Made by a program: the position numbers and the translations under genes
In this document: piece after piece, positions 40,438 to 52,552 of the stretch
Position numbering within the stretch: position 1 is the stretch's first letter
Layout: every line of letters starts with the position of its first letter
Origin: Brevipalpus yothersi
Taxonomy: Eukaryota > Arthropoda > Arachnida > Trombidiformes > Tenuipalpidae
DNA length: 64,000 bases
NCBI GenBank assembly: GCA_003956705.1
Contig: QZCP01000047.1
Span: 83,743 to 147,742 of the forward strand
Direction of reading: 5' to 3'
Notes under the pieces: model-generated
Told to the model about the DNA's origin: nothing
Database searches by the model: none
What the model saw: only the letters and a program-made list of their open reading frames with translations

Positions 40438-40888
40438 TTTTATGAGATATGAACGAGACTTACAACACTTGTTAGACATCTTTTAAATCCTCTTTGACAT
40501 TGTGACTACTAACTTAAAATAATATCATGGCCAAGCGTGAAGAAAATTTATCATCTTCATCTCTCAAGTGCAAAGTATATCCAAATCAAGAGAGGGATCG
40601 GCTTGGCAAAAGACGCATAGAGAGGTGGCTCACTTTGGCAAATTCATTTGCTCGATCAAACCGCTCGAACGTCTCTCCTGATTTGGGACTGTAACTTTTT
40701 GTTGAACACCATTTGGTGCCGCTAAATTGTACCATTGATAGCCGAATTTCAAAGCTGGTGTCAGAGCGATTGAAAACTCCATTTTCTCATAGCCATGTAA
40801 AATATCTCTTATAACACTTATCAAGAAGCGCTAGCGAGCGAAAGATTGTCAGCGTTTCTATCACTCCATCTGTTCCAAAATATTCTGA
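40438..40888. repeat. Duplicated SLC41 5' flank with dispersed repeat copy 2
   Basis: 40555-40700 matches the repeat in regucalcin intron 1 (2048-2215). About 40725-40888 matches 52190-52378, the 5' flank of SLC41 copy H; shared blocks include TATCAAGAAGCGCTAGC and CCAAAATAT. Confidence 0.7.
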
Positions 40889-40890
40889 TA

Positions 40891-42282
40891 CAGTATTTTC
40901 CGAAATTTTTGAGGCTTTTTTTCAAAACTTTTAAGCCGGACGCTCACTCCAGGGGGTAAAGTCATAAAACTTATCGACCGAGAAGGAAGAGTTTTCAAAA
41001 CTTTTAAGAAAATTTTCACATCTTTTAAGAAATTTTTAGGCCCGAAAAAAGCACAATATTTTAATTGAGAATCACTTCTCTATTCAAACATTTTGATAGA
41101 TATGATTCCATATGCCGAAAATAATTGCTACAGTTACTTTGCTGGATTTCATTGCATGCATCATCGGCTGCTTTGCGTAGCTCATCTTCGTTTTTTGGCT
41201 CGGCTCGCTTGATGAACGCTCTCCATTGATTGAATGCCTCTTCTATTGGGTTTAGAAATGGTGAGTAAGGAGGCAGAAAAACAGCACTGTGACCACGAGA
41301 ACTAATCAATCGTCCAACTTCTTCAGTTCGATGAAATCGAACATTGTCCATGATGAGATATGCATTCTTGATCTCATGACGATCGAACTGATCACTTAAC
41401 TGAGTGAGGAAATCTGCGTACTCTTCCGAATTATACGGTTTGTTGGACATTTCGAACAAGAACATCGAATCAATAGTCATCGCTGCACAAACAGAAAAAT
41501 TCGGACTTCGAATACTGCGAACGGTTTTGTTAGCTCTTTGACCAACCAATGACCATCCATGGTTCCTTCTAGTAGAGAGCGATACTCCAAATTCATCGAT
41601 GAAGAACATCTTGTTCCGATCAACCATCATTCGAGTATATTCAATCGCATAATGGTATCGCTTTTCAATGACATCTGGGGTATTACGACGAATTGGAACT
41701 AAACTGATGGCTTTGATCGAATAGCAGAAACCTTTGATGTAACGATAGATGGTAGTGATCCCTGGTTGAAACCCAAATTTCTCACAGAATTTTGCACGAA
41801 TTTGATTCAATGTGAGCTGACAATTTTCATCAAGCCATGATTTGATAGCATTCTCTTGCTCAGCATTCAACATCTTCGGTCGGTGTCCAGTTGTTTTTTT
41901 CTCCACTCGATTTTCTTTTTTGTACACTCTGATGATTGATTCAACAGTTTTTCTATTCAACTGTAGATCATGACCAATTGTTGCGGCACTAGCACCACGC
42001 TCATACATACTGATCACAATTGATCACACTTCATTAGTAACTCGATTATTCTTTCTTTGAACTGAATCAGGCATTTTGAATAGACAATCAGAAAAAACAC
42101 TTTTTCATGTGTATATGCTGAGGCAAACTGAAACTTTGTTTTCCTCAAAAGTTAAGAAAAAAACCTTAAAAGTTTTGAAAACTTTCCCGCTCGACCGAAG
42201 GGGTTTTATGACCTAACCGCCTCTGACCAGCATCCGGCTTGAAAGTTTCGGAAAATAGCCTTAAAAAATTCGGAAAATACTG
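40891..42282 (-). mobile_element. IS630-Tc1-mariner (DD34E) DNA transposon, 1392 bp
   Basis: Terminal inverted repeats begin CAGTATTTTCCGAA at both ends (40891 onward, and the complement ending at 42282). Similarity extends inward about 110 bp, including a shared segment near TCATAAAAC. Target duplication TA lies at 40889-40890 and 42283-42284. The paralogous flank of SLC41 copy H at 52372-52390 is an empty site with a single TA, confirming both ends. Confidence 0.95.
41061..42074 (-). pseudogene. DD34E transposase with an early in-frame stop
   Basis: The frame from ATG 42074 encodes a helix-turn-helix region (GASAATIGHDLQLNRKTVES) and an RNase H-like core with FIDEFG (first Asp), LIMDNVRFH (second Asp) and PPYSPFLNPIEE (Glu 35 residues on, DD34E). 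About 338 codons overall, normal for the family. A single TGA at 42024-42026 follows codon 16; everything downstream is open, and a GTG or Met after it could start a 318-aa product lacking the first helix. It cuts and pastes DNA at TA sites. The stop makes this copy probably inactive. Confidence 0.9.
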
Positions 42283-42452
42283 TAAGATGAAAATAGAAGT
42301 GAAAAAAGATTGAAGGACATACTTTTTCGAATACGTTCATTTTTGACGAGCTACTGGAGTGCATATTTTTCCTCATATTTTTCAGTATTTATTCTTAACT
42401 GCTGACTGATTTGCTTAATCAAATCATGATAATCCATGCTTCACGATCGAAC

Positions 42453-42717
42453 TCAATGTTCAACAATTTAAATAATCGTCTACGAAGTTTTTCACTGAAT
42501 TCGGATAGCTTCAATCCACTTCAAAACGACAATGATGGCCGAAAATACAGTTAAATTGACCAAGAAATTAGCCAGGTTCTGAGACCAAGATTATCTTTTG
42601 CTTCTTTCCAGAGCAATAGAGCTAAAAGAGGCTCAATTGCAGATGATACATGTCATCATGCCAAAATGAGGCGAGTCATGATTCATTCTACAATGAACCA
42701 TCGAAAAGTGGAAAATT
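42453..42717 (+). pseudogene. SLC41 exon 1 5' fragment (copy F)
   Basis: Aligns with 52553-52810 of copy H, starting at the same ATG (FNNLNNRLRSFSLN). An in-frame TAA follows about 34 codons in (KYS-stop). Small deletions and the loss of everything after about 42717 make it a remnant. Its upstream flank continues on the other side of the DD34E element. Confidence 0.85.
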
Positions 42718-42923
42718 TGTTTCATTAAAATTGAAGGATTAAAAATATTCTACTGGTTTCGAAAAGTTTGGTGCAATAAAATGAATGAAATCAGTACACC
42801 AATTTTAAACCAATCGACTCAGTCATCATCATGGATGAAAGTTGGAGTATATCATTCTTCACATCTTTGTCCTCTTCTTTTCCTCGATAAACATAATCGA
42901 AGCGAGTTGAACATTAGAAAACT

Positions 42924-44384
42924 TTAACCTCTCAATTCAAATGTCTGACCAGAGACAACTTGACTTTCGATGCCGCTCTCATTGAAACCTCGACGAATTT
43001 TGAAGAACCCTTGTATCCGAAGAAAGATGATGTAAATATTTATTGAGATTGTTTATCATCTCACAGATTGTTCAATACTCACCTCCATCACCCCAAGAAG
43101 TGCCCCATGAGTTAGCTGCCAACCAGTAAGGAACACCATTCTCTTCTCCCCAACCAAGGATTTTCACTGAATGATATCCTATGATTTCCTTACTTTCCAC
43201 CTTATAAATTCCTGGAACAGAGAGCAGCCATTGAGTGATAGACTTCCTAATATATATCTATTCAACTTCAATTCTTACCTGACTTGTAAGACAAGAAATC
43301 CGCATGGACAGTCATAGCAGATTGAATGGGACCATTCGTAGCGATAATAACCGAAATATTTCTAACTGTTGGGACAAATTGAAGACAATAGTTCCCATTG
43401 TGTTTATCCTTAGAATAGGGCTTTGGATATTCAGCCTGACACACTTGAGAACATTTTGGTGTTGGCATCGGTGGCTCACCACGATGACCCGGCTCGATGG
43501 AATATGGTTTACAGCCTCCTCCTCCATACAAATCACCTGTGACTATTCCTCCAAAAAGCCAATACACCCAAGCATCGTAGAAATCAGGTGAATGATCACA
43601 GCCACCAATTCCAGCGCAGGAAATTAGATCTTCAGCTGAAATATTGACTTTGATGGAGCCCAGAGAATCGATGCAAGTAATATCTGACATCGCACTCACA
43701 GCGGCAAAAGCCCAGCCAGCACCACAGTTCGACTGATCTCTGATCAATGAGCTAAATCAAAGGTATGAGAAGGGATAGCAGAAAGATATGGTCATTGGAT
43801 CGAAGAGTCGATGGAAAATTATGCTTTGGTTGTTCAGATGATGGAAAAGAGCAACTCAGATTGTGAAAGTTTTCATCTTTCCTCACTCGATACTGATGGA
43901 GACTCACATGATAGAACTGCACTCTGGCCACCAAGTTCTGGCATCAAAAGAAGCGGGATACTCGTAGTTGTCCAAAATCTTGGCGGATAGTTGGAGGGGT
44001 CCATTGTGAGATCTTTTTTGGGATCAATTTTGAGACCAGTTCCTTTCTCGAGACACTAGTCTCTTCACATATTCAAGCTCGGATGAATCAAAGTTCCTAC
44101 CAGCCTAGATAGTAGAGTTTTTGTTGAGATCATATCTTATATTTGGGCTTTTGAGTCCCAATTTCCACAAAGTTAATCTATAGCTTTTGGAACGGAATCT
44201 TGAGAACTGTGGTTCACGGTCTCCATCCTTCCAAAAAACAGCTCACCTTCCAAGTCGTGTTTAGAGAGTTGATCCAATCGATCATTCCATCAGAAAGAGG
44301 ATTTGATCCACCAAGAAATTCACTTCTTGTACCTTCTCTGAGCACTAAAAAACAGTATAAAATAATCTTGAAAATGATGACCAT
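42924..44384 (-). pseudogene. Cathepsin B-like protein, catalytic Cys to Gly, one propeptide stop (copy 2)
   Basis: Five exons: 44384-44247, 44104-43908, 43751-43279, 43211-43083 and 43009-42924. Together 1023 nt, matching cathepsin B length (340 aa). Signal peptide MVIIFKIILYCFLVLREG; propeptide NTTWKAGRNF; mature start YPASFDARTWWPECSS; active site SNCGAGWAFAA, where C1A proteases have CGSCWAF, so the nucleophile is Gly; GGGCKPYSIEPGHRGEPP in the occluding-loop region; YHSVKILGWG keeps the catalytic His; NSWGTSWGDGG keeps the Asn; the end is FKIRRGFNESGIES. All splice sites are good. One in-frame TGA at 44024-44026 lies in the propeptide. Either a very recent pseudogene of a non-catalytic homologue, or still translated if that stretch is spliced differently. 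Confidence 0.85.
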
Positions 44385-45637
44385 TTTCTTCAATCAGGGT
44401 TGTTCACAGTTGATATGATTGAGTTGTAAAATTACTTCAATTTTGCATCACATTGGGTTATATATCAGTGAAACACAGGTTGATATATGAACATAATTGA
44501 GCAATAGGATGCTCCTTAAAGTTAAGTTCCACCCGTTATGAATCATTACCTTTCATTCAAATTCAAGAAGGACAATCAGTTCGATAAAAATCTTCATTCC
44601 CATTGAGAATGCCGGCAATTCAATAGTTGTTTTCATTTTAGTCGAAATGCAGAGTGAACTAAAAAGTTTCTTCATAAGGTAAAGAACAATTGGAATAGAT
44701 TGGATAAAATATGTTTTGACCCAAGCCATTGTTTCATCTAATCATAGAGATAAATTCCATCATGTAGAAAAACTTTCGGGCCACCCCGTGCATGAAGAAT
44801 AAGCTCCATCCAAAATCAGATTGAGTGATCGAATCCCGAGGAATTTCTAAGCTAATTAGCAATGTTAGATTTTCGAGTAAAACGTTTCGAAAGCTTCATG
44901 ATGTTTTTGTTGATAGGCAAAAAATTATATCATTTCCTAATTAAATTTTAAATTTTAAATTTCGACTATATCATGACTGTGCAATCTGAACAGACAATCA
45001 TCCACAATAGAATAAAATTCGTATCTGTTGGGACAGATAATCTGTCAGATTCTTTCTCCGTGGAATTATCATAAATGATTTTTGAGCTATCTGGACAACA
45101 CAGAGCTGATACAAGAATGAAACAAAAACACTTACCAAAGTTGATAGGAACCATTAGTTCAGGTGGAGCTGAAGCCGAATCATCTGATGAAGTACCAAAG
45201 CTCAGCTATTATCTCTTGAAGGCACGCCTCTAATCCTACCCCTCAGTGTCATTTTGACCATATTTGGATTGGGAGAAATGGAAAAATTTTTCTACTATTG
45301 TTCCCTCGATTATCTCATCAGCCATCCTGAAAGGAAGAAATTAGTTTGGAACCTGATGTTATCATCAAAAAAACTTTGGTAGATTCATCATACTCCATGG
45401 ACAAAGGTTCACCGAGAGAATCTAAATCAAATCACAGTGTGTCAAGGTACCAGGTATCAACAGAAAGAGGGTGGTGGTGGCAAAAAATAGTAAAAATATT
45501 GCATGTTGTCAAGTGCAATATTAACAGATAACTAAGTTTGTCAGCAACAGTAAAAGCCATATATTAAATGAAAGCTTGAAACTTTGGACAGATAATTCAC
45601 CTGTTCATTGTTCTCCGGATACTTGGATTTTGAAATC
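44385..45637. other. Intergenic, no gene recognised
   Basis: 44390-44760 is duplicated 5' flank (see 15290-15690). A minus-strand stretch near 45133-45205 reads like an exon end (PPELMVPINF before GTAAGT), but I could not connect it to anything. Confidence 0.45.
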
Positions 45638-46806
45638 ATGAAGCTTAGCATACTTCTTCTTGTTCTCACAACTGTTCTCGCAGCTCCCCATGATCATGAG
45701 TGGATCAAATTCAAGGTAAGGTGTGATGAAATGTAATTCTGGTCAATTTATACTGATCTTCTCTGTTCTCATTGTTATAGCACCAATTCGGTAAGGAATA
45801 TGCATCTGCTGAGGAGGAAAACTTTCGTCATCAAATCTTTCTCGAGAATATGGAGAAAATAACGCAGCACAATGAACGTGCCAAAAATGGAAAAGTTTCC
45901 TACACTCTTGGAGTGAACAAGTTTGCTGATTTGGTAAGATAACATCATCAACTCCAATCAATTATCAACTGACCTTTTGTTCTTTCTCATTTCAGACATC
46001 TGAAGAGTTTTCAAAAACCCATTTTGGTTACATCAAAAAAGGCGAAACTTCAGCACCTCACCGACATATGAGAGGATCTCTTGCAGCTCTCCCAGCTTCC
46101 GTTGATTGGCGAACTAAGGGAATTGTAACTAGGGTTAAAGATCAGGGCCAATGTGGTATTTATCCATCTTTTTAAGACCTTCTTCCACCAATCATGAAAT
46201 TCATCTGGCTTATTGACTCTTACAATTTTAGGATCTTGCTGGGCATTTTCTGCAGTAGCATCTATGGAAAGCGCTCATGCTCAAGCCACCGGTAACCTTG
46301 TTGAGTTGAGTGAACAAGATTTGGTGGATTGTGCTTGGCCTGAGGGAAGTTATGGTTGTGAAGGTGGTTTGATGGATTCTGCTTTCAATTACACCATAGT
46401 CAACGGTGGAATTGACACCGAAGCATCCTACCCGTATGTTGGTGAAGATGAAGAATGTGATACCAAGAATAAAAGTGTTGGTTCGACTATCAAGAGCTAT
46501 ACTGATATTGCTCAGGGTGACGAATCTGCTCTGGTTGATGCTGTTGCCCAAAGAGTTGTCTCAGTTGCCATCGATGCCGATAACCTCCAATTGTATTCCG
46601 GTGGAATTTATTCAAAAGCTTGTGATGCTCCCGTGGAACTTGACCACGGTGTAACCATAGTTGGTTATGGAACACAGGATGATCAAGATTTTTGGATTGT
46701 AAAGAATAGCTGGGGTTCTGATTGGGGTGAAAAAGGCTACGTCCGTTTTGCCCGGGGACAAAATCTCTGTGGGATAGCTGATGATGCCTCCTATCCTGTG
46801 GTCTAG
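45638..46806 (+). CDS. Cathepsin L-like cysteine protease (C1A), intact
   Basis: Four exons: 45638-45715, 45781-45933, 45996-46155 and 46232-46806, totalling 966 nt (321 aa). Signal peptide MKLSILLLVLTTVLAAP; I29 propeptide with the ERFNIN-type spacing (E-x3-R-x3-F-x2-N-x3-I-x3-N) in EENFRHQIFLENMEKITQHN; mature start LPASVDWRTKG; oxyanion Gln and catalytic Cys in DQGQCGSCWAFSA; GCEGGLMDSAF; catalytic His in LDHGVTIVGYG; Asn in KNSWGSDWGEKGY. Length and disulphide Cys are as expected. Secreted or lysosomal endopeptidase, likely digestive in a mite. It is the only protease-family gene here with a full set of catalytic residues. Confidence 0.95.
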
Positions 46807-47410
46807 TTTTTTCCACCAATTTTTGAGCCAAAACTCTCCAATGATTTTTGAATCAAATTCTGCAAACCCTTTATTTGTCTATTCCAATGTCCAAAATAAT
46901 GTGAGAAATTCGCAAGCTGCTGACTTCTCTCAATAAAGACTGCGTCGATAAATATATCAAGACAGGACAAAGCCGACAATTCCTGGCTTACAGGCGTCTC
47001 AAACTCGAGAGCTACACCATATGACAATATTAGACGAAATCATTCTTTTTATCTCCTTTTTTGAGTGGTTCTGAGAAATATGTTTCGAGATTGGCTCCAA
47101 TAATACTGATCCACACCTCTGTAAGTCCATCAAATAAATCATTTTTGAGTCAAAAATGGAGTTTTTCTTGATAAAATATGATCATATACAGTGTGTACCA
47201 GTGTGATATGGAGAGTTTGAAAACTTTAAACCATATTCTAATATTCAGCCATTTTGTTTCAGTTCTGTCCGGTCTACCAGTATCAGAAATGCTGAGATGA
47301 TTCAAAGTCAGTGCATCGACTGTCAGCACACACATCTTGAGGCTCCTGATGATCGACTCCGATTATTATAATAATAATGTTCAGATGTATGGGTCGAGCT
47401 CAGGCATCTA
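46807..47410. other. Cathepsin L 3' flank to transposon
   Basis: No gene recognised. An AATAAA-like signal occurs near 46931. Confidence 0.5.
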
Positions 47411-48697
47411 CAGTATGTCCCATAAGTAATGAGAATAGCATTTCGCAATTTTCTAAAAAACTAAATCACCGATTTTCGAAATATTTTCAGACATGAGAGT
47501 GGACAACTGGTGAAGTATTTTAGTGAGATTAATATTTAATTTTGTCACCCTTTTCCTGAATACATTCTTCAATACGATCGGGCATCGAATTTATGAGATT
47601 TTCGATCAACGAAGGGCTTACTTCGTCCCAAATTTTTTGAATAATTTACTTCATTTCTGCTTTTGTTTTAACTTTATAGGCTTCAAATCGCTTTTTCATG
47701 ATACTCCAGAGGTTTTCAATAGGATTTAGATCAGGACTATGCGCAGGCCAATCGAGAATGATAATTCCAGTTTTTTCTAGGAATGATTTAGTTACTTTTG
47801 ATACATGTGGAGGAGCATTATCTTGCATGAAAATGAAATCTTGACTTGGATATAGCATTCTCGCATCTTCAAAAAAGCACTCTTCCAAGATAGAACAGTA
47901 TTTTTCAGAATTTATCTTTTTTGTATCGATTTTCAGTGATGTCAATCCGCGCAATGATAAACCACCCCATACCATCAAGCCAGATGGACGAGATTTTTTC
48001 ACTGCTTTTCGGGAATTTTTTTGGTCCAATATTTTGATTTATATCGATCAAGTAGGAAAAAAGACTCATCTGTGAAAAAAACCTTAGACCAATCATAATT
48101 TCTGTGTTTTAAACACCATTCAACGCGTTTTTTCATATGCTTCTCAGTTAAATTAGGCTTATAATATGGAGCTTTTTTTGAAATATTATTTTTTCGTAGA
48201 TATCTAGCAGAAGTAGACTTTCCAATTGAAAAATTAGTCAAGTCATTAAATCTTTGTGTTACCTGTCGGATTGAAAGTTTATCATTTTTCAATGCAATGC
48301 TGGTCAGCCTCTTGCGATTTTCACCGTCGAGTTTGAGAGGACGTCCTGACTTTTTTCTTGTATCTGGCGTTTCATTATTTTTGATCAATTTTATATAACG
48401 ATAGACTGTACTAATTGGTATATTTGATTCACGTGCTATAGATTTAGGTGTTTTTTTTCAGTTGTAAATAATAAAATTTGACGTCCGAAAATTTATCACT
48501 CATTTTGAAAAAAAGCAAAGTTTAATTCTATTTTTTTCTAAAAGAACTTTTCTCAATTCTGCGCAGAACGAGTTTTATATTAACCTCAGGTCATGATTGA
48601 AGTTCAGAAAAAATTATATGCATATCCTATGATCAAAGAATTTTTGGTTCGAAAAAGAACGCAACAAGATTATTCTCATTACTTATGGGACATACTG
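47411..48697 (-). mobile_element. Tc1-like DD34E DNA transposon, 1287 bp
   Basis: Perfect inverted ends of about 27 bp start CAGTATGTCCCATAAGTAAT at both termini. Target duplication TA lies at 47409-47410 and 48698-48699. The element abuts an SLC41 relic on the right. It is a different family from the element at 40.9 kb. Confidence 0.95.
47646..48503 (-). pseudogene. Tc1-like transposase with two frameshifts
   Basis: Start ATG 48503 (MSDKFSDVKFYYLQLKK). One extra base in an A-run near 48450 shifts the frame, and a second shift occurs in an A-run near 48010, so the coding is spread over three pieces. Recognisable parts: KKSGRPLKL (GRPR-like), FFTDESFF (first Asp), FMQDNAPPH (second Asp) and HSPDLNPIENLW (Glu at +35, DD34E). 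Normal family length if read across the shifts. Inactive. Confidence 0.9.
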
Positions 48698-48701
48698 TAC
48701 A

Positions 48702-49050
48702 ATTGGATTCGCCGTTTCGATGAATACTCAGAAAGTCTCGCAAATATCAACAATCGAAGATTTTGAACTTACACTACAAGAGGCCATTCTTTTGATAGCA
48801 GGATCAGTGACAACTGCAAATCTTGTAAATCTCCTGCATGTATTATCCAATCCGATTGATCCAAAATCTAACCGGATTAGGCCGCAGATTTGTTCTTGAT
48901 TTTACTACCATGCTCTTGATATTGTTCCTGAATCTATTGGATGTTATGGATTCAAGTTGGAATTTTAATTCACTGTTCCTTCATGACTTGAGAGATAGAC
49001 AGAGAAAAGTGTTCTTGGCATTGGTTGACTAGTGGTTTATCCCCAATTTG
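48702..49050 (+). pseudogene. SLC41 pseudogene fragment (copy G)
   Basis: Alignable with copy H around 53440-53835. Recognisable segments: LQEAILLIAGSVTTANLVNLL and, after large deletions, the DFTTML-like part and the GWFPICG remnant near 49020-49050. Frame broken repeatedly. Confidence 0.8.
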
Positions 49051-49579
49051 TGGAGTAAATTATTTTCCATTTAGCATTGATAGTACTAATTGACGGTATT
49101 CTGAATTGAAAACTTGTAGGAACAGCTCACCAAGTTGGCAGTTTATCAACCATTGATGAATGATGGAGAATTTGTTCCACTTCATCTCATCAGAATTCCA
49201 TATGATATCACCAATATTCTCAGTCATATTATTGTAATTGCGATAATTGGGGAAAAAATTTACAATTTCCATGAATCTGATGTCTTCTCTACAGTCTTCT
49301 CTACTCTGTAGATGCGTGAAAGATTTCGATGAATTTGTCAACTTTTTTCGCGGGAAAATGATTACTGGCTCAGATGATGGATACAAGTTACGTTTTATGT
49401 GCACGAGAAACTGTTTGGATGCAGCCCCAATATCGATATCTATTCAGTTGGTAAGATAATCATGAGTACCAATGTGGGTAGAGTAGAGCCTGATTCAGAT
49501 TCACATACAATTTCCATTTATTCAAAAATTGACTCGAATAAAGTTGATTTGGTATTTCAATCAATACTCATTCATTTCT
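49051..49579. other. Unassigned sequence between pseudogene fragments
   Basis: An open stretch around 49399-49581 (60 codons) has no recognised similarity. Confidence 0.4.
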
Positions 49580-50062
49580 GATTTTTCGAGAAAGACATTT
49601 TTGCTCATCTTGACTTGAATTGTACAAACTTTTTTCTCATCAAGCTACAGGAAGCGAATTATAACCCTCCATCAAGTCTTCCATATATCATTCTGGTTGA
49701 TTTGGAAAATTGTGGCTTAACTAGCCAGGGAGTGGAATTAACAAATTTTCTGGTGAACTCTGCTTTAAAGGAGATAATTATTATCATTTGCTTCCTTGCA
49801 GCTTGTAAGAGGAATTGGTCCAGGTTTTTTTGTGAGAGTTATATTGATGGATTGACAAAGAGTGGAGAATACTGTCAGTTTGTGATCGATATAGTTGATT
49901 ATTTGTAGATTGAAGCCTAATTGTGAATGTTTTTCAGCACAATTTTTCGCACTATGTAGAGGCAAATACATTTTAATTTTCCTAGGCAATCCCTAATGAA
50001 GAATGTAAATATCATTATAATAGAGTTTAAAAAATTCAACAGAAGGTGGAAAATATTCTAAT
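49580..50062 (+). pseudogene. Choline/ethanolamine kinase 3' pseudogene
   Basis: Homologous to the last 40 percent of the kinase at 37876-39015. It keeps FAHLDLNCTNFFLIK, then VDLENCGLTSQGVEL (D-F-E now D-L-E), a frame-shifted segment, ESYIDGLTKSGEYC, and ends near the matching RRWKIF stop. In-frame TAG after IVDYL and other breaks. The 5' 60 percent is absent. Confidence 0.85.
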
Positions 50063-50739
50063 AAATTCCAACTGATTACATGAATACACAAAAGTTATCG
50101 AAGCCAATCTACTTGAGCTCAAATTCTTCGGTTATAAACATGGAGCGTTTCTACATCCTCGTTTGAACTGCACTTCTAGCCTTGATCAGGAAAAAACTCC
50201 TCAAGAGATGAGCTGCATGAGATAATTGTGAGGAGATGAATATTAGCTGATTGAGATGAAATTTTTCAAGAAGAGACAGTGAAAACACATTGATTTGATT
50301 AGCAAGATATCTAGGATGTAAGCAATGGTCTTGTACTACTATCTCTTGCATCCATATAATGTAATATTCGATGTTTGGTAGTAGATGTTTATTACAGATC
50401 AGTAGAATGATTTAGCGCATCAAAGGCAAGAAAATTAGCAGAAAGGTAAAACTGAACATCAAATCGCATAAGAGAACCATTCATTTCCTGATGGATACTC
50501 ATTCAAGGCTATTTTTATTTTTAACCGGTCAATGATTGTGAAATGCAACTCAGATATCTTCGAAAAGCAAAACATTTGCTAGTTTTACATTGCTCCCAGC
50601 AATCGGCCAAGAATGATAGTGAAAGGTTGAAGCCGTTTTGAGGTGTAGCTTCAAAGTTGTATAAAGATGAGAGTTGAGCCCATGATGACTATCCAAATAG
50701 ATTCACGATGAGGAAGCGGATTGGTAGTACACTCATGAT
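50063..50739. other. Intergenic, no gene recognised
   Basis: Nothing beyond short ORFs. Confidence 0.5.
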
Positions 50740-51793
50740 TCATTCATCATTTTTCACTTTCTTTTTATCATCGCATAGTTGATTTTTCATCGAATAATGA
50801 ACTAAAGAAGATGATAACAGAAATTCGCATGTTTTTTTATCGTTATCGATAGGATTGTCTGTAGAAAAAAATATTAGAACTTCATTAACGCTAGGGTTTT
50901 GAACTCACCATCGAGGAAAAGTTTTCTGAGCGGAGGAATGAATTCAGAGTGGATTTCTTTCAAATTGTTCCCTTCCAAAATGACAACCTCCAATTCGGGC
51001 ATGTTTTCGAAGAAATCTTTTTTCACTATTGATATAAAATTATTCGAAAGGTTCAGTCTTTTGAGTGATTTTGATCTAATGGTAGATACAGAATTCAAGA
51101 AGAACTTTTTGAAGTGATTGATGGATAATTCTCGTAGATTCGGGGCCAATTCATAACTGAGATCTCTGAATGGTTCTAAACCTCTGATGTTCACAAGAGT
51201 GAGAGTCAAAAGATGCTCTGATAGAATCAAATCATCAATTTTTTTTGCCTCATCGGATAAGATGGTACAATCATCGATACGAATATATTTGAATCGAGTG
51301 TTCCTGAGCCAGTTCCATTTAACCAGGTTACTATTCTGATAGATGGTGAGAGATGTTGCCATATGTTTTTCTTTCCCCAATTCTGGTCCAAAATTCATAG
51401 GCCAAGCCTCGTACAATACAATCAGATGATCATATCTGATGGTAGGAAGTGAAAAATAGGTCGGACGATGATCATTCAGTTTTTCCGAGGCATGAATCAG
51501 AATTGTGTTGAATGGGCCACCAGACAAACAATTGTACAACTTTTCGTGGTCAATATCCGGTTGAGATACATCCAAAACTATGCTTCTCTTATCGACTGAT
51601 ACAAGGCGAATCATAAAGAATAATTATGAGAACACTGTTAGATGCAACAGACTCGATAATGATCTAATTTACTCTCTTAGTACTCACCATCTTCAGATTT
51701 GTAGAGAGAACACAATCCACCTGTCCAGTCCATATGAGGTAGAGGTGATGTGAAGCACATCAGTGTATAAAGACAAAATCCGTTCCAATACAT
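50740..51793 (-). CDS. Secreted leucine-rich-repeat protein, three exons
   Basis: Exons 51793-51688, 51595-50909 and 50858-50740, totalling 912 nt (303 aa); both introns phase 1 with GTGAGT donors. The first exon encodes a hydrophobic start (MYWNGFCLYTLMCFTS) that looks like a signal peptide. The middle holds an irregular LRR series, clearest at LKRLNLSNNFISIV, LEVVILEGNNLKEI and LRKLFLD, which continues across the intron into DNPIDNDKKTCEFL, resembling an LRR C-terminal cap. The protein ends in a Lys-rich tail. LRR proteins bind other proteins; the partner is unknown. The splice choice for exon 2 (TCAG at 51596-51599) is what keeps the frame. Confidence 0.75.
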
Positions 51794-52552
51794 TGTCACA
51801 CTTGAGTTCATCGAATATAATATATCACCAGAATTCTTCATTCAAACAGGTAAAATATTGTCTCTCGTATATGAAAAAATTCACTAGTGATTTGTATGAA
51901 CGACTGGTCTTATCGAGCTTTAACTATGTCTCCGAGAAAAGTGAGAATTAATTCACACGCAAATGAAATGATTTCACCCTGATGAGCCCATAGACACTTT
52001 AGATGGAATCGATGATAAATCTACGAGAGGAAGTTTAAGTAAGATCCTTCATTCAAGTGGCCAGGTATGAGCCTTTGATACTATCAGGTGTCAACTAAAT
52101 GGTGAAAGGTGGATATATCCACGAAAATTGAGTACAAATCGGGTTGAAGAGAGAAACTTTGACCCGTTCCATCCTTGAGTCCATTGCCCTTCTTAGTTGG
52201 TACCGCTGAATTGTGCGATTGATAACCGAATTTCAACGCTAGTGTCAAAAAGATCCAAAAGTTCATTTTCTCAAAACCATGTGAAATATCTGGTGAAACG
52301 CTTATCAAGAAGCGCTAGCAAGCGAAAGAATTGTCAATGCCAGCGATTTTATCTTTCTATCTGTCCCAAAATATGCTGATAAGATGACAATGGAAGTGAA
52401 AAAAGATTGAAAGGCATACTTTTTCGAAAAAGTTCGTCTTTCACAAGCTAATAGAGTGTATATTATTTCTCATTTTTTTCCAGTATTTATCCTTAACTGT
52501 TGACTGGTCTGCTTAATCGAACTTGATAACTCATGCTTCACTATCGGATTCA
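51794..52552. other. LRR gene and SLC41 copy H divergent 5' flanks
   Basis: 52190-52552 is the intact version of the 5' flank duplicated around 40725-40888 and 42285-42452, and contains the empty transposon site near 52383. Confidence 0.6.

Noticed and set aside
45346..45531. 61-codon ORF before cathepsin L
   Set aside because: No similarity and no plausible splice to the cathepsin; the real signal exon begins at 45638.
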